A DNA stretch of 22,470 bases from contig DBJV01000046.1 in assembly GCA_002297185.1 (NCBI GenBank), forward strand, positions 1 through 22,470, read 5' to 3'. The DNA is from Christensenella sp. UBA767. Its GTDB lineage: Bacteria > Bacillota > Clostridia > Christensenellales > CAG-917. The notes below the pieces were generated by a model that saw only the letters and a list, made by a program, of their open reading frames with translations, was not told where the DNA came from and ran no database searches. The position numbers and the translations under genes were made by a program. Positions 1 to 7,175 of this stretch are shown one piece after another; within the stretch, counting starts at the first letter, position 1, and every line of letters begins with the position of its first letter.

Positions 1-16
1 GCGTAAGGAGGCAAAT

Positions 17-217
17 ATGATATCAACGGCATTGTCCGCACTCGGCGGAGGCGCAATCGCAGGTATAGTGCTCGGTAGCATCGCAGGAGCATTCCTGCTG
101 TTCTTCCTTGTGACTTTTACGATTTATTGGTTTAACCTCGACATGAAGTTTATTTATTGGTTTTACAATAAATTGAAAAAGCACTATGACAACATTGAAA
201 GAGACAGACAACTCTGA
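17..217 (+). CDS. Small membrane protein of unknown function (66 aa)
   Basis: The start is supported by AAGGAGG at 5-11. The N-terminal half is glycine- and alanine-rich (GGGAIAGIVLGSIAG, about residues 10-24) and runs into a single hydrophobic segment ending near residue 38, so one transmembrane helix with a glycine-zipper-like face is likely. The C-terminus, about residues 44-66, is basic and charged and is probably cytoplasmic. The gene is followed immediately by a strong intrinsic terminator, so it is the last gene of its transcript. What lies upstream is outside the window. I do not recognise a family. The good ribosome binding site, the terminator directly after the stop and a sensible membrane topology argue that it is real. 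Confidence 0.6.
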   Translation: MISTALSALGGGAIAGIVLGSIAGAFLLFFLVTFTIYWFNLDMKFIYWFYNKLKKHYDNIERDRQL

Positions 218-220
218 TAA

Positions 221-249
221 AAAAGCAAGGCAATTTGCCTTGCTTTTTT
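221..249 (+). terminator. Intrinsic terminator after the small membrane protein
   Basis: GCAAGGCA at 225-232 pairs with TGCCTTGC at 236-243 around a three-base loop and is followed by TTTTTT. The A-run on the left side lets it work in both directions. Confidence 0.9.
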
Positions 250-261
250 CTTGATCGCATA

Positions 262-290
262 TTGAATATTTTGTGATTGAGGATTATAAT
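262..290 (+). promoter_or_regulatory. Sigma-A promoter of the YhhN-family gene
   Basis: TTGAAT at 262-267 and a perfect TATAAT at 285-290 are separated by 17 bases. Transcription would start near 297, just ahead of the AGGAGG at 311-316. Confidence 0.75.
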
Positions 291-324
291 ATTCTTGTAA
301 ATAATCCGAATAGGAGGGAAAATT

Positions 325-1098
325 ATGTTACCTTACTTTTTGCTTGCAGTGGGCATCGTGATGCTCGTGCTGTTTTTGGTTGCAAGAGATAAAAAATCTT
401 CTATGCTCGCTATAATTCTCAAGACCGTGACTTCGCTCTTTTTCATCGCTACGGGACTTGCCGCCACGGTGGAAAACGGCGTTGCAAACGACCTTAGCAA
501 AATCGCTTTGCCGTGCGCGCTCGTGTTGATGGGACTCGTGCTTGGTATGGTTGGCGACATCACGCTTGACTTCAAGATTTACTTCAAAGGTTTGGAAGGC
601 GAATACGCAAACGCAGGGAAGGATAAAGACAGCATGATGTACTTCGGTATGCTCGCTTTCGGCATTGGACACGTGCTTTATATCACGTCTATGGCAATCC
701 GTTTCCCCGGCACTGAAATGAACGTGCTTTGGTCTGCGCTCGTGTCAATCGGTGTGGTTGCGGTTATGTTCGTCGTGTGCATATTCGCACTCAAAATGCA
801 GTTTGGAAAATTCCTCGTGCCGAGCATCATCTACGCATTCTTGCTCTGCTGGTTCGTTGTGATGTCCGCAATGTACGTTAAGCCTGCAAACGCCTCGACG
901 TCCTCAATCGTGTTGCTCGTAGGCTCTATACTCTTCGTCGTGTCGGATATGGTGCTTTCAATGACCTATTTCAGCAAACCTGCCGACTATGAAAAACAGG
1001 GCGCACTCAATCCCGAATCTCGCCTTATGATAGTAGTCAATCACGTGACGTACTATCTTGCGCAATTCTTGATTGCGCTTTCGTTGCTCTTTATCTGA
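325..1098 (+). CDS. YhhN/TMEM86-family integral membrane protein (lysoplasmalogenase-like)
   Basis: This 257-aa polytopic protein has about eight hydrophobic segments. Family hallmarks are visible: KTVTSLFF near residues 33-40, GDITLD at 77-82, the following FGIGHVLYI with His116, SD at 207-208 within FVVSDMVLSM, and a terminal TYYLAQ-like segment. In animal TMEM86 proteins of this family the activity is hydrolysis of the vinyl-ether bond of lysoplasmalogens. Bacterial YhhN proteins are mostly uncharacterised, so the reaction here is inferred from family. The conserved acidic residues in membrane helices are the presumed catalytic or ligand sites. The gene is monocistronic, with its own promoter and a terminator at 1134-1170. 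AGGAGG at 311-316 supports the start. Confidence 0.82.
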   Translation: MLPYFLLAVGIVMLVLFLVARDKKSSMLAIILKTVTSLFFIATGLAATVENGVANDLSKIALPCALVLMGLVLGMVGDITLDFKIYFKGLEGEYANAGKDKDSMMYFGMLAFGIGHVLYITSMAIRFPGTEMNVLWSALVSIGVVAVMFVVCIFALKMQFGKFLVPSIIYAFLLCWFVVMSAMYVKPANASTSSIVLLVGSILFVVSDMVLSMTYFSKPADYEKQGALNPESRLMIVVNHVTYYLAQFLIALSLLFI

Positions 1099-1133
1099 TA
1101 ATCGAAAAAAACGAATAGAAACGACGATTTTTG

Positions 1134-1170
1134 GCGGATGAGATAAGTTTCTCATCCGCTTATTTTATAT
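1134..1170 (+). terminator. Intrinsic terminator after the YhhN-family gene
   Basis: GCGGATGAGA at 1134-1143 pairs with TCTCATCCGC at 1150-1159, followed by a T-rich tract (TTATTTTATATTTTT). Confidence 0.85.
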
Positions 1171-1208
1171 TTTTCGGAGTTTTGGGACAAAATAAAACGG
1201 ACAATCTA

Positions 1209-1237
1209 TTGCGATTGCACTCGGTTTATGTTAGACT
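1209..1237 (+). promoter_or_regulatory. Promoter of a structured leader or small RNA
   Basis: TTGCGA at 1209-1214, a 17-base spacer and TAGACT at 1232-1237, with an extended -10 TG at 1229-1230. The predicted start, about 1243, coincides with the first base of the closing stem of the RNA that follows. That coincidence strengthens both calls. Confidence 0.6.
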
Positions 1238-1242
1238 TGATG

Positions 1243-1382
1243 TGCCACACAATAGAATAAAACTATGCTCAAAAGATACATAATTGACAATTTCGTCGCC
1301 GGTATCTCTTTTGGGCATATTAGAAAATTGTGTGGCAACAATGCGGCGAGTTGTAGTGCGTCGCTTGCGGCGCACTTTTTTT
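1243..1382 (+). ncRNA. Candidate structured RNA, about 140 nt, with pseudoknot and terminator (unknown class)
   Basis: The closing stem is a perfect 11-bp pairing of 1243-1253 with 1327-1337 (TGCCACACAAT/ATTGTGTGGCA). After an asymmetric internal loop (1254-1263 and 1320-1326) a second stem pairs 1264-1276 with 1307-1319, then 1277-1279 with 1302-1304 beyond a two-base bulge. The apical region contains TCGCCG (1296-1301), which is complementary to CGGCGA (1344-1349) just 3' of the closing stem, a possible pseudoknot. An intrinsic terminator follows at 1356-1382. The RNA thus has a promoter, a fold and an end. I cannot match it to a known class: it is shorter than typical 6S RNA and lacks recognisable riboswitch core motifs. 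No separate promoter is visible for the lipoprotein gene at 1424, so it may be that gene's cis-acting leader. Confidence 0.6.
1356..1382 (+). terminator. Intrinsic terminator ending the structured RNA
   Basis: GTGCGTCG (1356-1363) pairs with CGGCGCAC (1368-1375), including one G-U pair, around a CTTG loop, followed by seven T's. It lies 41 bases before the start codon of the lipoprotein gene, as an attenuator would. Confidence 0.85.
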
Positions 1383-1385
1383 GTA

Positions 1386-1407
1386 TAACACGAGCTTTGC
1401 TCGGTTA
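1386..1407 (+). promoter_or_regulatory. Leader hairpin just upstream of the lipoprotein ribosome binding site
   Basis: TAAC (1386-1389) and CGAGC (1391-1395) pair with GCTCG (1399-1403) and GTTA (1404-1407), with one bulged A and a TTT loop. It has no following T-run. It ends seven bases before GGAGG (1414-1418), so it may stabilise or present the translation start. Confidence 0.4.
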
Positions 1408-1423
1408 AATAGAGGAGGTACCT

Positions 1424-3643
1424 ATGAGAAACAAAAAGATTTTAGTTATGATCGCCACACTCATAACTCTGCTTGTGGTTGCATGTGCGTTGATTGCGTG
1501 CAACAACACGGGCGGTCAAACCCCGGGCGGTGAAACGCCCGATCCGACGCCTACGCCGGATCCGACACCGGATCCCACGCCCGATCCGGATCCCACTCCG
1601 ACGGAATTTACCGTCGTGTTCGAGACGAACGGCGGAAGTGCGGTGAATCAGATGAAAACGAGCAAAATCGACAGCGAGCCTGTCACGACAAAAGACGGTT
1701 TCGTTTTTGACGGTTGGTTTGACAATGCACTCTTTGACGGAAATAAGATTGCTTTCCCGTATGAAGTGAAAAAAGACGTGACTTTGTATGCCAAATGGAT
1801 GCAAATAGTCGAGCATAAGAAAACGACGCTCAAAGATTTCGAATACACAGAGGCGGACGGTGTTGTTACGCTTACAAAGTACATCGGCGAGGAAACGGAC
1901 ATCATTTTGCCCGACGAGACCAACGTTCTCGGAGAGGATTTGTTTTCGGAATCTATCGTCGAGTGCGTGGTTTTCACAGCAGGCGTCAAAGAAATCAACA
2001 AAACAGCATTTTATTGGGCAAGCAACCTCAAAAGCATAGAAGTCGTTGCGGAAAATCCGTATTTTTCGGCGCAGGACGGCGTGCTTTTCAATAAGGACAA
2101 AACTGCGTTGGCGGTTTATCCGTTTGCAAAGTCGTATGACGAAAACAACGACGGTTATTCCATTCCGCAAGGCGTGAAAAAGATTTGCTTGTTTGCCTTT
2201 GCTGGTTATCATTATGCAAATATCGAGTTTCCCAAAGGATTGACGGAAATAGAGGATTATGCGTTCTATTACGCAAAAATGGAAAAAGTCATTCTTCCCG
2301 AGGGTGTTACGAGCGTCGGCGCATACGCATTCGGCGGTTGCTCAAATATGACGGAATTGTATATTCCCAAAAGCGCAGAAGGTTGCGGAAACAAGTATAG
2401 CGTCGTAAATAGATGTAGCACACTTGAAAGACTTACCGCACCTTCAAACGTACTTGCAAGTTCTATGTCGCTTGCATCGCTCAAAACGTTGGTGATAAAC
2501 GGCGGCACGTCGTCTATGGGCAGCCTTTCGGGATGTGAAAATCTCCAAACCGTGGTTTTGCCCGAAGGTCTTACCGACATTACGACGAGAGCGTTTAAGG
2601 GCTGCAAGAATTTGACGACTATAAACCTTCCGAGTACGCTTACGACAATCAATCAAAACGCTTTTGAAGGCTGCGAAAAAATCACGTCGCTCACAATGCC
2701 GTCGTCGCTCAAGACAATCGGCAAAAACGCTTTCATAAACAGCGGACTTGAAAACGTAGTCCTCAACGAAGGTCTTACCGAAATCAATGGCGGCGCATTC
2801 GATAATACGAAGATTACGAGTATCAAAATACCCGACAGCGTAACGACTTGCACGTATTGGACGAACGTAAAAACGCTCGAAACAGTCTATTGTCCTGCAA
2901 AATGGGCGAACAAATTGTACGCGTATCAATATCAAAACGAGGCTTCGACAATCAGGCATCTGTATATTACTTCGGGTACGACAATCGCAACGCCCACGGC
3001 ACAAGGACTCGTAAGCATCAGTTTGCCTGCAAGTATAACGAGCGCAACGCTCAGTTTGAGATTCCAATACGCGCTTTGCCAAGTCACCAATTTGAGCGCA
3101 TGCGAAATCACGCTCCCCGACGATTTTGCAGGCGAGTACAGAACGAGCGAATCGACCGCTTTTTCGGGTACGTTTGAGAAAGACGACAAAGATATGTTGG
3201 TGTATAAGTATCAAGGAAAAGTCGTTGCGTTGAGATATTACGGCAGCAAAACGCAAATCGGCGAAAGCGACCTTGCAGGTTATACCGATATTGCGCCTTA
3301 TGCGTTTTACAAGAGGAGCGACATTACGTCCGTCGTACTTCCTGCCAATATCAAATCGGTAGGGTATTATTCGTTTGGGCAATGTACGTCGCTCACGGAA
3401 GTAACGATGAAAGGCGTTGAGAAATTGGCGACTTGGGCATTCTTCAACTGCTCGGCACTGCAAACCGTGTATCTGCCCTCAACCTTAAAGACAATAAAGG
3501 GCGCACCCTTTATGTATTGCGGAGACGAGGAAGAACCTTTGACGATTAAGTGCGCACTTGCAAGCGCTCCGTCGGGTTGGGAAGATACTTGGAAGAATAC
3601 GAGCAGAGGCACGGCAACTATCGTATGGAACGCAACGCTGTAA
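1424..3643 (+). CDS. BspA-like leucine-rich-repeat surface lipoprotein with an InlB B-repeat
   Basis: This 739-aa protein has a lipoprotein signal peptide: basic MRNKK, a hydrophobic core and lipobox LIAC with Cys26. A Pro-Asp-Thr tandem spacer (about residues 39-60) leads to one Listeria-Bacteroides/InlB B-type repeat (about 62-125, with VVFETNGG, GWFD and YAKW). Most of the rest is BspA-type LRR_5 repeats, such as ITTRAFKGCKNLTTINLPS, in two blocks at about 160-500 and 620-720. A less repetitive segment of about 120 residues separates them. No LPXTG sorting signal or C-terminal membrane anchor is present, so attachment should be by the N-terminal lipid. BspA-like proteins commonly bind host or bacterial surface ligands, so an adhesive role here is inference. 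AGAGGAGG at 1411-1418 supports the start. A structured RNA with a terminator lies upstream. Confidence 0.88.
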   Translation: MRNKKILVMIATLITLLVVACALIACNNTGGQTPGGETPDPTPTPDPTPDPTPDPDPTPTEFTVVFETNGGSAVNQMKTSKIDSEPVTTKDGFVFDGWFDNALFDGNKIAFPYEVKKDVTLYAKWMQIVEHKKTTLKDFEYTEADGVVTLTKYIGEETDIILPDETNVLGEDLFSESIVECVVFTAGVKEINKTAFYWASNLKSIEVVAENPYFSAQDGVLFNKDKTALAVYPFAKSYDENNDGYSIPQGVKKICLFAFAGYHYANIEFPKGLTEIEDYAFYYAKMEKVILPEGVTSVGAYAFGGCSNMTELYIPKSAEGCGNKYSVVNRCSTLERLTAPSNVLASSMSLASLKTLVINGGTSSMGSLSGCENLQTVVLPEGLTDITTRAFKGCKNLTTINLPSTLTTINQNAFEGCEKITSLTMPSSLKTIGKNAFINSGLENVVLNEGLTEINGGAFDNTKITSIKIPDSVTTCTYWTNVKTLETVYCPAKWANKLYAYQYQNEASTIRHLYITSGTTIATPTAQGLVSISLPASITSATLSLRFQYALCQVTNLSACEITLPDDFAGEYRTSESTAFSGTFEKDDKDMLVYKYQGKVVALRYYGSKTQIGESDLAGYTDIAPYAFYKRSDITSVVLPANIKSVGYYSFGQCTSLTEVTMKGVEKLATWAFFNCSALQTVYLPSTLKTIKGAPFMYCGDEEEPLTIKCALASAPSGWEDTWKNTSRGTATIVWNATL
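1538..1603 (+). repeat. Tandem coding repeat (Asp-Pro-Thr-Pro spacer)
   Basis: Repeats of CCGGATCC/CGATCC-ACGCC type encode alternating Pro-Asp-Pro-Thr units between the lipobox and the InlB repeat. Length variation by slippage between strains would be expected. Confidence 0.75.
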
Positions 3644-3710
3644 TATTAAAAACTGCGATTGCTAAAGACAACTAATATACGTATTGAAAAATCGTAAATA
3701 ATGAAACTAC

Positions 3711-3746
3711 GAAAAGCGGACGAAACTTTGGTTTCGTCCGCTTTTC
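3711..3746 (+). terminator. Intrinsic terminator after the BspA-like gene
   Basis: A 16-bp perfect stem pairs 3711-3726 with 3731-3746 (GAAAAGCGGACGAAAC and its complement) around a TTTG loop, ending in TTTTC. It could also serve the minus strand. From here to 3916 I see only AT-rich sequence. Confidence 0.85.
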
Positions 3747-3916
3747 TCGTCCAAAAGTGACATAATTTTTGTTGAAAAAACGGCGTTTTTTTGATGTTTT
3801 TTCGCACTTTTTATGCCGTTTTCAAGCAACGATTAGTACATCGCTTTTGATTATCGGTTTACATTTCGGTATTTTTCATGCTTTTGCGTTTTTGAGAGTT
3901 GTTTGTTGATTTTTTG

Positions 3917-4657
3917 CTATTTTACTATTTCGCCGTTGCGCGCGGATTGATAGATTATCCAGTAACCGCCATCTCCCACGGGTAGCCAAACGCAAGCGTT
4001 TTGGAGTTCTTTGGGCGGTTCGGTCTTTGTGGGGGACGGTACGCCGTAGCATATAAAGGACGGATCGTCCTCGTTGAAAAGTACGCCCACGACGTAGTAG
4101 CCGTCTTTTACGTCAACACGTACCCATTTGGAATTTGGGACGGCGTCGCAAAGTGCGTCCTCACGTGGATAGCACACGAACATCTCATCAATCTGCGGTT
4201 TGACTGCGTAATAAAAATTGTTGCCGTCGTACTTCGTCCACTCGCTTATAACAAGCACGTCGTCAAGGGTAGGCTCGTCTTTTTTGGACGTCCCTACGGT
4301 GCGCTCTTTTGCTTTGTCAACGCTTTCTTTGAGAGTGGCGCGCTTGTTGCTCTCGTCGATTTGGGCAAGTGCTTTGCTCTTGGATATATTGCCGCCGAAC
4401 ATCGTAAGGGAACTTGACCTGACCACGCACCCGTACTCGTCTTTTGCACAAAACGGCACTTCAAACGCCGTATTGGTGTCGTTAAGTTTGATTTTTGCGA
4501 TTTGCTCACCCACGATATACAGCGTTGCGTTGCTCGGACGGAAGTCCAGATTGCAGTTGCCTTTGATATAATCCGTCTTGCCGACTACGCTTTGAATTTT
4601 GACAATGCCTTTGTGTCCGCCGCCCGTAAGCACCACGATTTCTTTTTTGTTGTCCAT
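3917..4657 (-). CDS. Hypothetical protein of unknown function (246 aa)
   Basis: Translation starts at 4657, preceded on the minus strand by GAGGTGA eight bases upstream. The protein has no signal peptide and no clear membrane segment, so it is probably cytoplasmic. The N-terminal part, about residues 1-95, looks like a compact beta-rich domain: KEIVVLTGGGHKGIVKIQSV, then short strands with LYIVGEQIAKIKL. A charged Lys/Glu/Ser-rich linker (about 95-130) leads to a C-terminal aromatic-rich part with WVRVDVKDGYYVVGV and ACVWLPVGDGGYWIIY, also likely beta. I do not recognise the family. It is monocistronic and diverges from the metallo-hydrolase gene. No good promoter of its own is visible in the 111-bp shared region. 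Confidence 0.7.
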   Translation of the reverse strand: MDNKKEIVVLTGGGHKGIVKIQSVVGKTDYIKGNCNLDFRPSNATLYIVGEQIAKIKLNDTNTAFEVPFCAKDEYGCVVRSSSLTMFGGNISKSKALAQIDESNKRATLKESVDKAKERTVGTSKKDEPTLDDVLVISEWTKYDGNNFYYAVKPQIDEMFVCYPREDALCDAVPNSKWVRVDVKDGYYVVGVLFNEDDPSFICYGVPSPTKTEPPKELQNACVWLPVGDGGYWIIYQSARNGEIVK

Positions 4658-4721
4658 ATCTTCACCTCGTATAAAGGTATGCCGATTGATATATAAAAAT
4701 GAGGATATTTTGTTTTGAGTA

Positions 4722-4750
4722 TTGAAAAATCGTGTGTTTCACGATATATT
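4722..4750 (+). promoter_or_regulatory. Promoter with an internal operator-like dyad, for the metallo-hydrolase gene
   Basis: TTGAAA (4722-4727), 17 bases, TATATT (4745-4750). The spacer is almost filled by the perfect inverted repeat ATCGTG-N5-CACGAT (4729-4745), the position where a bound repressor would block RNA polymerase. Transcription would start near 4757, right at the AGGAG (4758-4762), giving an unusually short leader. Confidence 0.6.
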
Positions 4751-4768
4751 TGTATATAGGAGAATATT

Positions 4769-5593
4769 ATGAAAAACAAGGGTATGCGCACGGACTATCC
4801 CGTGCAAGAGATTGCAAAAGATACATATAGAATAAGCGACTTCGGTATTGCCAATTGTTATTTGCTCGTGGGTGAGGAAAAGGCGTTGCTCATCGATTGC
4901 GGACTCGGAATCGGCGATATTAAAGGTTGCGTGGAACACATTACGGATAAACCTATTATAGTAGTAGGCACGCACGGACACGTCGATCACGTCGGCGGAG
5001 ACGGAGCTTTTGACGAGATATATTTGCATACGCTCGATACAGGGCGCAATTATCGTTTCCAAACGAGTAAAACGCTGCGCAAATTGTTTTTGATTGCAAG
5101 CAAGGGCGTCGTTGATAAGTCTATAAAGCCGAAAGATCTTGTTATATACAAAAAACGTCCGCACGTTATCGGAATAGAGGACGGACATGTCTTTTCGCTG
5201 GGCGGAAGGGACGTAAAAGTCATTCATTCCACGGGGCATACTCTCGGGAGTATTTTGCTTATCGACGACAATACGAAAATCGCATTTGTGGGCGACAATA
5301 TGAGTCCGTCGCTTTGGCTGTTCTTGCCGCACGCCTCGGCGGTGGAAGAGTGGATTGAAAGCGCAAAAAGAATCAGAGAATTGGCAGACGAATACAGAAT
5401 ATTCTGGGGACACGAAGGCGGAGATCTGTCAACAACACTTATTGACCGCAATATTCAACTCGCAAACGAGATACTCGCCAAATACAAGCGCAACAGGCAC
5501 GTGTTTTATGTCAAATTTTATCCTTGCAACGATAGGGTAAACGGCAGTATCGTGTTTAGATTGGCGAGGATTTATAAAAAGAAAAAGAGATAA
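4769..5593 (+). CDS. Metallo-beta-lactamase-fold hydrolase
   Basis: This 274-aa cytoplasmic protein carries the superfamily metal-binding set: THGHVDHVGG with His69, His71, Asp73 and His74; His157 in STGHTLGS; Asp176 in FVGDN; and His215 in FWGHEGG. Two metal ions, usually zinc, would be bound. The N-terminal segment (YRISDFGIANCYLLVGEEKALLIDCG, about residues 20-45) is the usual first half of the fold. The superfamily is broad (glyoxalase II-like, lactonases and others) and I cannot name the substrate. The last 35 residues are basic and end in KKKKR, beyond the core fold. AGGAG lies six bases before the ATG. The gene is monocistronic, between its own promoter and a terminator. Confidence 0.88.
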   Translation: MKNKGMRTDYPVQEIAKDTYRISDFGIANCYLLVGEEKALLIDCGLGIGDIKGCVEHITDKPIIVVGTHGHVDHVGGDGAFDEIYLHTLDTGRNYRFQTSKTLRKLFLIASKGVVDKSIKPKDLVIYKKRPHVIGIEDGHVFSLGGRDVKVIHSTGHTLGSILLIDDNTKIAFVGDNMSPSLWLFLPHASAVEEWIESAKRIRELADEYRIFWGHEGGDLSTTLIDRNIQLANEILAKYKRNRHVFYVKFYPCNDRVNGSIVFRLARIYKKKKR

Positions 5594-5623
5594 AACACAT
5601 TTACAGTACAATGAAAAGTATTG

Positions 5624-5652
5624 AAAAAGCGTTCCCGTTGAGGACGCTTTTT
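5624..5652. terminator. Bidirectional intrinsic terminator between convergent genes
   Basis: AAAAAGCGTTCC pairs with GGACGCTTTTT (one bulged base). Both flanks have A/T runs, so it can serve the metallo-hydrolase gene (plus) and the amidohydrolase gene (minus, ending at 5689). Confidence 0.8.
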
Positions 5653-5688
5653 GCGTGATAATTTAAGTCTTTATGATATATTGATTTA

Positions 5689-6975
5689 TCAATACATATG
5701 CTTGTCGAGTTCTTCTTCGACGTAAGCGTATTTTTTGACTTTGGGATTTTTGACGATTTTGCCGCGGAGAACGACCATCTTGGGATTGCGCAAGTTTTCA
5801 AGGTTTTCAAGCGGATTGCCGTCAACAACCATAAAGTCTGCGGATTTGCCTTTTTCCACGCTGCCCGTGATATCGTCGATTTGCGCGATTTGGGCATTGA
5901 CCATAGTTGCGGTGTGGATTGCCATAGAGTTGCTTGCGCCGAGGTATTTGTGGAAATACATAAGTTCACGCCACATATCGTAATGCGTTACGTACGGGCA
6001 AGCCGTGTCCGTGCCGAGACCTACGGGAATGCCGTTGTCAAGGCAGGTCTTTGCGCATTGCAACATGCCTTCAAACACCACTTCGCTGTTGATGCGGTGA
6101 AGTTCCGTTCCGCCTGATTTTTCGGGAGGGAAGAAACAGAGCGGAATGACGGGTGATATGGTGAGGATATGCGCGGAGCCGTTCTTTTTGAAAAGTTCGA
6201 TTTCGTGATCCGTGACTCTTCCGCCGTGTTCAATCGTATCCACGCCGCCTTCGAGAGCAATGGTTACGCCTTGCGGACTTTCAACGTGCGCCGCAACCTT
6301 GAATCCGAGTTTGTGCGCCTCGTCGCAGCACGCTTTGACGATGTCGGGGGACATTCGGAGAACGCCCGGTTCGCCTTTTACTTTTGCGTCGAGAATGCCG
6401 CCCGTTATCATGAGTTTGATAAGGTCGGGTTTGGTCTTTGCGATTTCGTCAACGATTCTTACGCCGTCCTCGGGATCTTTTGCCTCGTAGGCGAGAAGTC
6501 CTGCCATGTGACCGTCTTTGACGGATACCGCCATGTTGGACGCGAGAATGCGAGGGACTTTGATTTTGCCTGCCGCGCCGTTGTCTCTGATTGTGGAATC
6601 GATGTCGTCAAGACCGCCCACCGTACGAATGGTGGTTACGCCCGACATAAGTTCGGTTTTTGCGTAAGCGGCGCAAAGTTTATAGACGATATACTTGGTG
6701 AGCTTGTGGCTCATAAGTTTGTGGACGGTTTCTTTGTTTTGCTTTTTGGTGTCGCGAGGCATGCCGCTACCGGGAAGGTGTACGTGCATATTGATAAGTC
6801 CCGGCAAGAGATATTTGCCTTGCAAATCCACGGTTTTGAGTCCTGCGAGTTTGGACTTGTCGTCGGTGATGTCGGCGATTTTGCCGTTTTCCACTATTAT
6901 GGACTTGCCTTTGACGACGTCCTCATCGAGCTTTCCCGTGATAATATTTGCGTTTATGATTGCATATTTATCCAT
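5689..6975 (-). CDS. Metal-dependent amidohydrolase (imidazolonepropionase/prolidase-like subtype)
   Basis: A longer reading is possible upstream, but ATG at 6975 has AAGGAG nine bases before it and a promoter 43 bases upstream, so 428 aa is preferred. The TIM-barrel metal-site residues are in order: His64 and His66 (INMHVHLPG), Lys187 as the likely carbamylated lysine (PDLIKLMITGG), His230 (VAAHVES), His250 (TIEHGG) and Asp323 (GLGTDT). The flanking beta-sandwich is made of residues 1-57 and the C-terminal ADFMVVDGNPLENL region. This layout fits the amidohydrolase family that includes Xaa-Pro dipeptidases and other cyclic-amide or carbamate hydrolases. The actual substrate cannot be told from the sequence. 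No signal peptide, so cytoplasmic. It is monocistronic. Confidence 0.85.
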   Translation of the reverse strand: MDKYAIINANIITGKLDEDVVKGKSIIVENGKIADITDDKSKLAGLKTVDLQGKYLLPGLINMHVHLPGSGMPRDTKKQNKETVHKLMSHKLTKYIVYKLCAAYAKTELMSGVTTIRTVGGLDDIDSTIRDNGAAGKIKVPRILASNMAVSVKDGHMAGLLAYEAKDPEDGVRIVDEIAKTKPDLIKLMITGGILDAKVKGEPGVLRMSPDIVKACCDEAHKLGFKVAAHVESPQGVTIALEGGVDTIEHGGRVTDHEIELFKKNGSAHILTISPVIPLCFFPPEKSGGTELHRINSEVVFEGMLQCAKTCLDNGIPVGLGTDTACPYVTHYDMWRELMYFHKYLGASNSMAIHTATMVNAQIAQIDDITGSVEKGKSADFMVVDGNPLENLENLRNPKMVVLRGKIVKNPKVKKYAYVEEELDKHMY

Positions 6976-7017
6976 GATCCGCTCCTTTTTGAATAGATAA
7001 CTTGTTTTATTATGAAT

Positions 7018-7046
7018 ATAATATACCCGTTTTGCGAAATTGAAAA
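7018..7046 (-). promoter_or_regulatory. Promoter of the amidohydrolase gene
   Basis: On the minus strand, TTTTCA (7046-7041), 17 bases and TATTAT (7023-7018). It supports the downstream ATG at 6975 over the longer reading frame. Confidence 0.6.
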
Positions 7047-7118
7047 CTGTTTTTTGTATCGGCAGAGCATAAAATGTGCCGCTTTGGTTTTGTAAATTGC
7101 AAAAACTAAAAGCGAGCA

Positions 7119-7155
7119 TAAAAAATCCGCCGCCCGTACGATTGGGCAGCGGATT
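7119..7155 (-). terminator. Intrinsic terminator after the P-type ATPase gene
   Basis: On the minus strand AATCCGCTGCCC (7155-7144) pairs with GGGCGGCGGATT (7135-7124) with one U-G pair, followed by TTTTTT. The stem is 12 bp with an eight-base loop. Confidence 0.88.
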
Positions 7156-7175
7156 GCGTTTTTGATTTAATGCGA

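Noticed and set aside
1243..1382. Reading the structured RNA as 6S RNA
   Set aside because: The internal loop recalls the 6S bubble, but the RNA is short for 6S, the stems are few, and an apical-loop pseudoknot is not typical. Kept as unknown class.
2444..3463. 339-aa antisense frame in the BspA-like gene
   Set aside because: It is an antisense shadow of a repetitive coding region, rich in Arg and Cys, without a start signal.
6976..7119. 48-residue N-terminal extension of the amidohydrolase
   Set aside because: The downstream ATG at 6975 has a good ribosome binding site, and the promoter lies inside the proposed extension.
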